Assembly: GCA_002338515.1 (NCBI GenBank)
Contig: DDIL01000194.1
Coordinates: 1 to 12,391 of the forward strand
DNA from: Glaciecola sp. UBA1851
Lineage (GTDB): Bacteria; Pseudomonadota; Gammaproteobacteria; Enterobacterales; Alteromonadaceae
Direction: 5' to 3'
Length of the DNA: 12,391 nucleotides
Made by a program: the position numbers and the translations under genes. Numbering within the stretch: position 1 is the stretch's first letter; every line of letters begins with the position of its first letter. Of this stretch, positions 1 to 6,041 are shown one piece after another. The notes beneath the pieces were generated by a model. The model saw nothing but the letters and a program-made list of their open reading frames with translations, had not been told where the DNA came from and did no database searches.

Positions 1-41
1 TTCGCGAGCATGACTAGTATGACGACATTGGCGAGCATGTT
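1..41. repeat. Degenerate copy of the REP-like element, inverted, at the left edge
   Basis: CGCGAGCATGAC at 3-14 is the exact reverse complement of the 12-mer GTCATGCTCGCG found in units 2-4 of the right-hand array. GGCGAGCATG at 32-41 is a second partial match. The element is cut by the window edge and overlaps the open frame described for 1-75. Confidence 0.5.
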
Positions 42-75
42 AATTATTGGGGTTATTTTGACTTTAAGTTTATAA
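1..75 (+). CDS. C-terminal fragment of a probable membrane protein (partial, runs off the left edge)
   Basis: Frame 1 is open from the first base to a TAA at 73-75, encoding the last 24 residues of something that begins outside the window. The tail is rich in small residues (two ASM motifs) and ends in a hydrophobic run, LASMLIIGVILTLSL, which looks like a final transmembrane segment. It lies 45 bp upstream of sohB on the same strand. I cannot name the family from so little; an ABC-type permease C-terminus would fit but is a guess. The first 14 bases also match the REP-like repeat seen at the right end of the window, so the reading frame may be fortuitous or the protein may have absorbed part of a repeat. 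Confidence 0.42.
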   Translation, partial: FASMTSMTTLASMLIIGVILTLSL

Positions 76-76
76 T
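71..76 (+). promoter_or_regulatory. Possible -10 box for sohB
   Basis: A perfect TATAAT at 71-76 overlaps the stop codon of the upstream fragment and would start transcription near 83, about 38 nt before sohB. The best -35 candidate is TTGGGG at 47-52 with an 18-bp spacer, which matches the consensus only in its first three bases. AT-rich DNA makes chance -10 boxes common. Confidence 0.35.
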
Positions 77-120
77 AATGGCCTTATATCGTTAAAGACA
101 CAAATTAATGGAGTATTTAA

Positions 121-1146
121 TTGGAATTTTTATATGAATACGGCTTGTTTTTCGCAAAAGCCTTTACGTTCGTAATAGCATTAGTTATTGCACTTGTTGC
201 TATTCTGGCAGTGGCAAATAAGCAAAAACCGACGGATAACGGAAGTTTAGAACTGGTTTCTTTGTCGGATGGCTTTGACGATTTAACACAAATGGGCAAA
301 GAAGCCTTACTTTCAAAAGAAGCACTAAAAAAGCTTCAAAAAGCGGATAAAAAAGAAAAGAAAGATAAGAAAAAAGATACGTCAACAGAAGATAATAAGC
401 ATCTTTTTGTAATTGATTTCAATGGTTCATCAATGGCAAAAGAAGTGGAAACCTTAAGGAAGGAAATTACTGCTGTGTTATGCATCGCCAAAGAAGGGGA
501 TGAAGTATTGGTAAAAGTGGAGAGTGGTGGTGGAGTTGTGCATGGATATGGCTTAGCCGCATCTCAGTTAAAGCGCTTTAAAGATAAAGGTATTAAATTA
601 ACCATTAGTATTGATAAAGTAGCGGCTAGTGGCGGTTACATGATGGCATGTGTGGCAGATAAAGTGATTGCCGCCCCCTTTGCAATTGTTGGCTCAATAG
701 GCGTAGTAGCGCAATTACCAAATTTTAACAAACTACTTAAGAAAAATGATGTTGATTTTGAAATGCATACGGCAGGTGATTTTAAACGCACGTTAACTTT
801 ATTTGGAGAAAACACGGATGAAGGGCGCGAAAAATTCCAGCAAGAGCTTGAAGAAGTGCATGTTATGTTCAAAGATTTTGTTAAAAATAATCGCCCAGAT
901 ATTGATATTGAAAAAGTAGCAACGGGCGAGTATTGGTATGGCTCAAAAGCACAAGAACTTAACTTAGTTGATGAAATACAAACATCTGACGATTTTTTAA
1001 TGCAGGCAAATGAAAGCTTTAAGTTGTATAAACTTAAATATGCGAGTAAGAAAACACTTGCTCAAAAGCTAGGTTTAGCTGTTTCTCAAGGTGTAGAGAA
1101 TGGCATAGCTAATGTTATAACTTCTGCTAGAAATTGGCGTGTTTAA
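121..1146 (+). CDS. sohB: SohB, inner-membrane S49 family serine peptidase
   Basis: SohB is a membrane-anchored, SppA-related protease; in E. coli extra copies suppress loss of the periplasmic protease DegP (HtrA). The 341-aa product is close to the usual length (about 349). Residues 8-32 form an N-terminal transmembrane segment, 65-92 a strongly charged Lys-rich linker, and about 95-300 the S49 peptidase domain. Family-typical blocks are visible: GYGLAASQL at 142-150, VAASGGYMMACVADK at 167-181 and the FKRTLTLFGENT block at 221-232. By analogy with SppA, Ser170 (in ASGGY) is the nucleophile and Lys222 the general base; their 52-residue spacing is as expected. The start is TTG at 121, supported by GGAG at 110-113 with a 7-nt spacer and by the SohB-like N-terminus MEFLYEYGLF. 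A strong terminator follows, so sohB ends its own transcript. Confidence 0.96.
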   Translation: MEFLYEYGLFFAKAFTFVIALVIALVAILAVANKQKPTDNGSLELVSLSDGFDDLTQMGKEALLSKEALKKLQKADKKEKKDKKKDTSTEDNKHLFVIDFNGSSMAKEVETLRKEITAVLCIAKEGDEVLVKVESGGGVVHGYGLAASQLKRFKDKGIKLTISIDKVAASGGYMMACVADKVIAAPFAIVGSIGVVAQLPNFNKLLKKNDVDFEMHTAGDFKRTLTLFGENTDEGREKFQQELEEVHVMFKDFVKNNRPDIDIEKVATGEYWYGSKAQELNLVDEIQTSDDFLMQANESFKLYKLKYASKKTLAQKLGLAVSQGVENGIANVITSARNWRV

Positions 1147-1177
1147 TTCGATTTAACTGTTTTTCGAAGTTATACTG

Positions 1178-1212
1178 AAAGCCGCCAAAGATAACAATCA
1201 GGCGGCTTTTTT
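1178..1212 (+). terminator. Intrinsic terminator of sohB
   Basis: A perfect 9-bp stem AAAGCCGCC (1178-1186) / GGCGGCTTT (1201-1209) encloses a 14-nt loop and runs into a T-tract ending at 1212, some 30 nt after the sohB stop. The GC-rich stem plus U-tract is a classic Rho-independent terminator. Confidence 0.88.
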
Positions 1213-1263
1213 ATGAAAGTTTACCAAGTACTTTGCGTGTGGCATTTAAAGCGCTAAATTCAT

Positions 1264-1298
1264 AAAAAAAACCAAGTCATAATTAAACGACTTGGTTT
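1264..1298 (-). terminator. Intrinsic terminator of the Lys/Ala-rich gene
   Basis: The 10-bp inverted repeat AAACCAAGTC (1269-1278) / GACTTGGTTT (1289-1298) has a 10-nt loop. Read on the minus strand it is followed by a run of T (complement of 1264-1271), about 60 nt after the stop of the minus-strand gene at 1359. The orientation of the long T-tract points to minus-strand termination; on the plus strand the tail is too short. Confidence 0.78.
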
Positions 1299-1358
1299 CT
1301 AAATATTCACATTGCGATTGCTATTAAAAGACGGATAGCGCCTTTTAATAATTAACGC

Positions 1359-1739
1359 TTATCGTGGTAAAATTGCGCCAGGATTTCTTTCTTGTATTTG
1401 TTGCTTATAAAAATCTTTAACAGAAAATCCGCCAGCTGTTTTTTTCGCCTTTTTAGCTTTCGGTGCCGCGTTTTTCTTTTCGGCTTTAGGGGCGGCAGCT
1501 TTTTTAGCAGCTGCTGCCTTAGCAACAGGTTTGGCTTCTTCTTTTGCATGTTCGCCGCCAACACCTCCATTACCAACAAGTGCTTCGGTTTCTTCAGCCA
1601 ATTGCGCTAGCCGCATATTTTTGCCGCCGTCTACACTATACCAACCACCTTTTGCTTCTATATCAGGTGCCTTTCCATTGGCAGCAGTGTAAGCTTTAGT
1701 AAAATTATCTAATACGGTATCTTTGTCTAGTTTACTCAT
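1359..1739 (-). CDS. Uncharacterised Lys/Ala-rich small basic protein
   Basis: I do not recognise a named family. The 126-aa product has three parts. Residues 1-56 look like a small folded domain with the block GGWYSVDGGKNMRLAQL at 31-47. Residues 65-102 are a low-complexity Lys/Ala/Pro tract resembling histone H1-like tails. Residues 103-126 form an ordered-looking C-terminus (FSVKDFYKQQIQERNPG, then AILPR). There is no signal peptide or membrane segment, so it is probably cytoplasmic. The strongly basic tail suggests, but does not show, binding to nucleic acid or another polyanion. The ATG at 1737-1739 is the first sensible start; the nearest purine-rich site (AAGG, complement of 1753-1756) lies about 13 nt away, longer than ideal. 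The gene is monocistronic, faces sohB tail to tail with a terminator for each, and diverges from nif3. Confidence 0.8.
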   Translation of the reverse strand: MSKLDKDTVLDNFTKAYTAANGKAPDIEAKGGWYSVDGGKNMRLAQLAEETEALVGNGGVGGEHAKEEAKPVAKAAAAKKAAAPKAEKKNAAPKAKKAKKTAGGFSVKDFYKQQIQERNPGAILPR

Positions 1740-1786
1740 ATGGGAAAATGCACCTTTTGTGTATTAATAATGTTAATATTTTGTAG

Positions 1787-1816
1787 TTTATACCTATTTG
1801 GGCACATTTGTCTAAT
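1787..1816 (+). promoter_or_regulatory. Possible sigma70 promoter for the nif3 gene
   Basis: TTTATA at 1787-1792 and TCTAAT at 1811-1816 are separated by 18 bp, giving a predicted start close to the ribosome binding site at 1827. The -35 box is weak. The intergenic DNA between the two divergent genes (1740-1838) is very AT-rich, so alternatives exist. Confidence 0.28.
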
Positions 1817-1838
1817 TTGTTAATAAAAGGAGTGAAAG

Positions 1839-2615
1839 TTGCAACTATCTAATCTTATAAGTATCTTAAACAAAGAGTTAGCTGCTAACGATATTTCAGA
1901 TTACTGTCCTAACGGAATGCAAGTTGAGGGTGCGCAAAAAATAGGCAAAATTGTGACGGGAGTGACAGCTAGTATGGCCTTGATTGATGCTGCCATAGCA
2001 ACAAATGCAAATGCGTTGTTAGTTCATCATGGTTACTTTTGGAAGGGCGAGTCTCAACCTATCGTGGGAATGAAAAAAGCGCGTATTGCAAAATTGCTAA
2101 AGCATGATATCACCCTACTTGCTTACCACTTGCCTTTAGATGTGCATGCAACTTTAGGCAACAACGCGCAATTAGGTAAATTGCTGTCGCTGGTTAATAT
2201 TCAGGCTCTACCAAGTGTCTCTCCTGTTGGTATTATTATGACAGGTGAGTTAACTCAAGCCCATACAAGCGAAGAGTTTTCGCATTTATTAGAATTAAGC
2301 TTACATCGCACTCCAACATGTGTAGGTAACGTTGACGCCATAAAACGCGTTGCATGGTGTACTGGCGGTGGGCAGGGATATATCGATAACATTGCTCAGT
2401 ACAATAATTCTGTTCCACTAGAAAATAAAATAGATGCATTTATAAGTGGCGAAATATCTGAGCAAACCACGCATAGTGCAATCGAACAAGATGTTGTTTA
2501 TTTTGCGGCAGGACATCATGCTACAGAGCGATACGGAGTAAAAGCATTAGGAGAATGGTTACAAGTTTCTTATGGTTTAGACGTAGAATTTATTGATATC
2601 GATAATCCTGCTTAA
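1839..2615 (+). CDS. Nif3/YbgI-family dinuclear metal protein
   Basis: The 258-aa product is a full-length Nif3-like protein (DUF34, often labelled GTP cyclohydrolase 1 type 2 homolog) very like E. coli YbgI. That family forms a toroidal hexamer with a two-metal site per subunit; its physiological reaction is not settled. The metal ligands are all present: His63-His64 in VHHGYFWKGES, His97 and Asp101 in YHLPLD, and His226 and Glu230 in GHHATER. Other YbgI blocks are ISDYCPNGMQVEG (19-31) and the AWCTGGGQ segment. The start is TTG at 1839, with AAGGAG at 1827-1832 and a 6-nt spacer; the first residues align with the YbgI N-terminus. It is followed by cmoM after an 83-bp gap with no clear terminator, so the two may share transcripts. 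Confidence 0.95.
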   Translation: MQLSNLISILNKELAANDISDYCPNGMQVEGAQKIGKIVTGVTASMALIDAAIATNANALLVHHGYFWKGESQPIVGMKKARIAKLLKHDITLLAYHLPLDVHATLGNNAQLGKLLSLVNIQALPSVSPVGIIMTGELTQAHTSEEFSHLLELSLHRTPTCVGNVDAIKRVAWCTGGGQGYIDNIAQYNNSVPLENKIDAFISGEISEQTTHSAIEQDVVYFAAGHHATERYGVKALGEWLQVSYGLDVEFIDIDNPA

Positions 2616-2698
2616 CGTTTAGTTTTAACCATCGATTGTCTACGCTAGTTCAAATTTGATGAAACACTTATTTAAACGGCCCCTAAAACAGAGCACAT

Positions 2699-3463
2699 AT
2701 GGCTAGAAAGAAACCACAACCACTTGATAAAACTAGCTTTGATGGCATTGCTAATAAATTTGATAAAAACATCTATGGCACCAGTAAAGGGCAATTAAGG
2801 CATACTTTGTTGTTGAGTGTGCTTGCGCAATATTTACCTGACACTCCAATTCATATATTAGATGCAGGTGGCGGTACTGGGTTAATGAGTAAGGCGATGC
2901 TTGAATTAGGCCATACTGTGACACTGGTGGATATGTCTGCTGACGCGCTTGATATAGCGAAAGATAGGCTTAGTGATTATCATAATGTCACGATTGTACA
3001 GGACAAACTGTCGAATATAACCGGCCAATACGATGTGATTATTTGTCATGCAGTACTAGAGTGGCTGCAAGAGCCGTTTCAAGCAATTAGTGCACTTACT
3101 CGTAATTTGAAACAAGAAGGTTTGCTTTCGCTTTCATTTTTTAACCATTATGCCAAAGTCTTTAATAATTTAACCTATGGCAACTTTGATTATATACAAC
3201 AAGGTATGCCCGCAAAAAATACCGTTAGATTAAACCCTCATAATGCGCAATCACCTCATAAAGTCATAGATTTCATTGCGCAAGCATGTGAATTAGACAT
3301 ACTCAATACACGGGGCATAAGGTGTATTCACGACTATATGCCCGACAAACAAAAAATCACTGATCTTTACTCTCAATTACTTGAGATGGAATGGGAATAC
3401 GGTGCAAAAGAGCCGTACAAATGGCTAGGCAAGTATTTTCATATTATGCTGAAAGCGCGTTAG
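2699..3463 (+). CDS. cmoM: CmoM, tRNA 5-carboxymethoxyuridine methyltransferase
   Basis: CmoM (formerly SmtA in E. coli) uses S-adenosylmethionine to methylate 5-carboxymethoxyuridine at wobble position 34 of certain tRNAs, giving mcmo5U. The 254-aa product is a class I Rossmann methyltransferase of normal length. It carries the family N-terminal block FDGIANKFDKNIYGTSKGQLR (FDGIA 14-18, GTSKGQLR 27-34), the SAM-binding loop LDAGGGTG at 54-61, the acidic residue Asp78 ending strand 2, and HAVLEWL at 117-123. The CmoM-typical GNFDYIQQGMP and the C-terminal EPYKWLGKYFH are also visible. The ATG at 2699 is the only start that keeps this N-terminus, but its ribosome binding site (ACAGAG) is weak. 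The last 20 bp overlap the convergent peroxidase gene. Confidence 0.94.
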   Translation: MARKKPQPLDKTSFDGIANKFDKNIYGTSKGQLRHTLLLSVLAQYLPDTPIHILDAGGGTGLMSKAMLELGHTVTLVDMSADALDIAKDRLSDYHNVTIVQDKLSNITGQYDVIICHAVLEWLQEPFQAISALTRNLKQEGLLSLSFFNHYAKVFNNLTYGNFDYIQQGMPAKNTVRLNPHNAQSPHKVIDFIAQACELDILNTRGIRCIHDYMPDKQKITDLYSQLLEMEWEYGAKEPYKWLGKYFHIMLKAR

Positions 3464-3932
3464 CAATATCACCCTCTAGTGCACTAGGTTTAGTTGCCGT
3501 TGCATAACGCTCTATCACTTTGCCATCTTTACCCACTAGAAATTTAGTAAAGTTCCATTTTATACCTTTGCTACCTAAAATGCCGGGAGCGGCTTCTTTT
3601 AAATATTCGAATACTGGATGAGTATTATTACCATTAACTTCAACCTTAGTGGATAAGGAAAATGATACCCCAAAATTGAGTTCACAGAATTGCTCTATTT
3701 GCCCGTCGTCACCTGGCTCTTGTCCACCAAACTGATCACATGGGAAACCGATTATTTCCAAGCCTTGCTCCTTGTATTTCTTGTACAGCTTTTCCAGCCC
3801 TTCATATTGCGGCGTAAATCCGCATTTGCTCGCCGTATTAACAATTAATACCACTTTGCCTTTTAACGAGCTTAAATTTACTTCTTGGCCTTTATTATTT
3901 GTAAAATGCAATTCATGGATAGAGTCGGTCAT
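3444..3932 (-). CDS. Glutathione-peroxidase-family thiol peroxidase (BtuE/Gpx type)
   Basis: The 162-aa product is a complete, non-secreted, cysteine-containing member of the glutathione peroxidase family, which reduces hydrogen peroxide and organic hydroperoxides. The peroxidatic Cys37 lies in NTASKCGFTPQY. The supporting tetrad residues are Gln71 in FGGQEP and Trp126-Asn127 in KWNFTKFLVG. Cys65 is in the conserved FPCDQF. Cys83 in QFCELNFGV sits where yeast Gpx3/Hyr1 has its resolving cysteine, so the enzyme is probably thioredoxin-dependent rather than glutathione-dependent (inference from family knowledge). There is no signal peptide, so it is likely cytoplasmic. The ATG at 3930-3932 has only a weak AAAGA upstream. 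The gene ends inside cmoM on the opposite strand, and no terminator is visible between them. Confidence 0.94.
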   Translation of the reverse strand: MTDSIHELHFTNNKGQEVNLSSLKGKVVLIVNTASKCGFTPQYEGLEKLYKKYKEQGLEIIGFPCDQFGGQEPGDDGQIEQFCELNFGVSFSLSTKVEVNGNNTHPVFEYLKEAAPGILGSKGIKWNFTKFLVGKDGKVIERYATATKPSALEGDIANALSA

Positions 3933-4083
3933 ATAGATCTTTATTGTTATGATTGAATAACTTATTAGTACTGGTTGAAGCGTGTTTCAGTTTGAAAAAT
4001 ATATGCGGAGGCAGGATTAAAATAAATATACGCAGATTGAAGAAGTGTTTTAAGCAAAAACGCAGTCGTAACCAAAACAGTCC
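3933..4083. other. Intergenic DNA between the peroxidase and response-regulator genes
   Basis: Both flanking genes are on the minus strand. The stretch should hold the end of the response-regulator transcript and the peroxidase promoter, but I see neither a GC-rich hairpin with a T-tract nor a convincing -35/-10 pair. Only weak AT-rich dyads and short CGCAG/CAGTC direct repeats are visible near 4030-4082. Confidence 0.5.
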
Positions 4084-5748
4084 TTAAAGTTGCAGATTTT
4101 GTTTAATACCATTTAATCTCGATTGATTTTTTTCTGACAAAGTTAAGCTTTGTAATTCATTGAATAACTTTTGTGCTTTTATGGTTTTGTATTCTGTTTG
4201 GTCTACATCAGACAAGCATTGCAATAAGTTTAATGAAAATGCGGGGATCCCAGGAAACATATTATATGACTTGTGGAAACATTGAAGGGCGGGAATGTAT
4301 TCTTTTTTCTTATAAAATTTAAGACCTAATTCATTGCTGTGTAATGCACGCTCTTTCTCTAAATTATGCGTTTCTTCAATTTCTTCAATCATCTCATTGC
4401 ATATAAAGCCGTCTATATGGTCGTCTTGTTTTAAAAGACACTCATCGCAAGCTTCAAGCACTCTTTTCGCTTTTTCATTTTGGCCAATGCCAAAAAATAC
4501 TTTTACTGCATCAATCATGGTACTAGGCCCCGCGCTTTCTAACAAACTCGACGAATCTGCTTTTTCCGCAATCTCTTTTGCCTTAGCCGTTTCATCGTCT
4601 AACAAATAGGCCAAAGCAAGCATATAGTCTTTTTTCACATCTAGTTGTTGGTCTCTATTATTACGCGAGGCTTTACCTATTAGCATCCTTGCCGCTTGCA
4701 AACTTTCTTGCTTAGAGTCTTGGTCGGCCTTCGTATTTTCCACCGCTAACTTTTGAACAAACATATCGGCCATTTGAATATGGAATCGTGCCAATTCCAA
4801 TGCATAGTCGTTCATGCGGTCTTTCACTGACATATTATTTTGTAGTTTTTTTTCTAATAGTTCTCGTGTGTCTTTGGTTTTGTCTTGCATGTTATAAGCG
4901 AGTGCTTTTAAACGCGTGGCTTGTATGGATAATTCGTTTACTTTTATACTATCCAAGAAAGCTTCTGCTTCTTTGTATCTTTTCTGGCCAATTGATAAGC
5001 TTGCGAGCCACTCTAATGCTTTATCTTTTGTTAAACGCTGAGAAATAAGTCCACATAATAGTTCTTGACATTTTTCCCAATCACCATTGAAAAACTCACT
5101 TTTAATTAAACCCCAATGAGCCCAAAGTACGTTTGATGACCGCTCTAAAATACCTGCATATAATTCGCTAGCTTGTTTATAATCTTTGCTTGCCATTAAT
5201 AAGCGACCTTTTAATTTCAAGTAGTCATTTTTGAATCGCTTATTCGATAAGTTATTAAGCCTATCATCAATAAAAGTAAGCCCTGCCTTGTAGTTCTCTT
5301 GATCCATATATTGCAACGCAGGTAATATTTCTTTGCGAATAGTGATGTAGTGCTTTAAATTCGCTCGTAAACTTTTTATGGTGTAGGGTTTAATTAGAAT
5401 AAAGTCAGGGTATAAATCTAATATTTGCCCAATGGTTTGAGGCATGCTGTCTGATGTAATAAAAACTAAGCCAGAAGAGGGCTTGAATAGTCCTTTGTCG
5501 GTCAAGTTGCTTATCCACTCAACGCCGTTTTTTGTTTGACCTAAGTGAAAATCCATTAAAATTAAATCCATATCATTTAATCGCAAACCGTTTCTTAATT
5601 CATTGCCATTGCTATAACTGGCTATTTCCAAATTTTCTAAAGACATTAAGTGACTTCTAAGATTGCTTCTAGCCGTTGCATTGTCTTCTACTATTGCCAC
5701 TCTTAGTGGTTTTACTGATTGAGATACGTAGAAAGACTGGGTTGCCAT
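4084..5748 (-). CDS. Orphan response regulator with a C-terminal TPR-like helical region
   Basis: The 554-aa product starts with a complete CheY-like receiver domain (about 14-138): acidic pair Glu21-Asp22, phospho-acceptor Asp66 in LMDFHLG, Thr98 in VFITSD, and Lys120-Pro121. About 145-554 is all-helical and TPR-like. Clear repeat-type segments lie near 153-232 (KDYKQASELYAGIL), 243-269 (KRYKEAEAFLDSI) and 472-512 (GLKFYKKKEYIPALQCFHKS). There is no DNA-binding, GGDEF, EAL, HD-GYP or kinase domain, so output is probably by protein-protein interaction; partners are unknown. No histidine kinase is encoded nearby. The ATG at 5746-5748 has AAGGA (complement of 5759-5763) 10 nt upstream. The gene is monocistronic, divergent from the valine operon, with 151 bp to the peroxidase downstream and no obvious terminator there. 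Confidence 0.9.
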   Translation of the reverse strand: MATQSFYVSQSVKPLRVAIVEDNATARSNLRSHLMSLENLEIASYSNGNELRNGLRLNDMDLILMDFHLGQTKNGVEWISNLTDKGLFKPSSGLVFITSDSMPQTIGQILDLYPDFILIKPYTIKSLRANLKHYITIRKEILPALQYMDQENYKAGLTFIDDRLNNLSNKRFKNDYLKLKGRLLMASKDYKQASELYAGILERSSNVLWAHWGLIKSEFFNGDWEKCQELLCGLISQRLTKDKALEWLASLSIGQKRYKEAEAFLDSIKVNELSIQATRLKALAYNMQDKTKDTRELLEKKLQNNMSVKDRMNDYALELARFHIQMADMFVQKLAVENTKADQDSKQESLQAARMLIGKASRNNRDQQLDVKKDYMLALAYLLDDETAKAKEIAEKADSSSLLESAGPSTMIDAVKVFFGIGQNEKAKRVLEACDECLLKQDDHIDGFICNEMIEEIEETHNLEKERALHSNELGLKFYKKKEYIPALQCFHKSYNMFPGIPAFSLNLLQCLSDVDQTEYKTIKAQKLFNELQSLTLSEKNQSRLNGIKQNLQL

Positions 5749-5838
5749 ATTAGGAGCGTCCTTAAATATTTTAAATGATATGCATGCTTATCAGTTGTTA
5801 TCGGAAAGTCTTTCATTTTGTTTACTATATAACCCGAA

Positions 5839-5872
5839 TTTGGGGTAAAAATCAGCGCTCAGCGCCCCCAAA
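5839..5872. repeat. Nested inverted repeat between the divergent genes
   Basis: The arms TTTGGGG (5839-5845) and CCCCAAA (5866-5872) can form a 7-bp outer stem. Within the loop, GCGC at 5855-5858 and 5862-5865 can form a smaller hairpin around TCA. CAGCGC is also directly repeated (5853-5858, 5860-5865). There is no T-tract on either side, so it does not look like a terminator. It is about 90 bp upstream of the response-regulator start and about 170 bp upstream of mmsA, and could be a protein-binding site or transcript structure. Confidence 0.5.
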
Positions 5873-5948
5873 ATTTATGGTTAGTAATTCTTATAATCTC
5901 TAAATCACTTCTATAATGACTATTAATGTTAATTTTGCTTACAGAAAG

Positions 5949-5977
5949 TTTACAAATATAGCTCATTTGATTATAGT
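5949..5977 (+). promoter_or_regulatory. Sigma70-type promoter of the valine-degradation operon
   Basis: TTTACA at 5949-5954 and TATAGT at 5972-5977 are separated by exactly 17 bp; each hexamer matches five of six consensus bases. The predicted start is near 5984, leaving a leader of nearly 60 nt before mmsA. It is the best promoter match I found in the window. Confidence 0.6.
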
Positions 5978-5992
5978 TAACGTTAACGTAAA
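5976..5992 (+). promoter_or_regulatory. LiuR-like palindromic operator over the mmsA promoter
   Basis: The 16-mer TTAACGTTAACGTAAA at 5977-5992 is an inverted repeat with one mismatched pair, and GTTAACGTTAAC at 5976-5987 is a perfect 12-bp palindrome. It touches the last base of the -10 box and covers the predicted start, a position typical of repression. From memory it resembles the palindrome (ACGT...ACGT with T/A flanks) assigned to LiuR, the MerR-family regulator of branched-chain amino acid degradation in gammaproteobacteria. No liuR gene is in the window. Confidence 0.55.
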
Positions 5993-6041
5993 GGTGAGCT
6001 CTAAGCTTGTCTTTTTGATAGCACATTAATAGAGAATTCTT

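Noticed and set aside
1322..1350. Inverted repeat TATTAAAAG / CTTTTAATA downstream of the Lys/Ala-rich gene
   Set aside because: The stem is almost all A/T and has no tract of its own; the GC-containing hairpin at 1269-1298 is a much better terminator for the same gene.
1352..1610. Open frames on both strands over the Lys/Ala-rich gene
   Set aside because: They are shadows of the GC-biased Lys/Ala repeat tract; the frame at 1359-1739 has a coherent start, domain-like ends and its own terminator.
3819..3827. Possible selenocysteine at the peroxidase active site
   Set aside because: The catalytic codon reads as an ordinary cysteine (Cys37), not TGA, so no recoding is involved.
4020..4083. Terminator for the response-regulator gene
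   Set aside because: The repeats here (CAGTC, CGCAG) are direct rather than inverted, and the only dyad is AT-rich with a mismatch; not enough to call.
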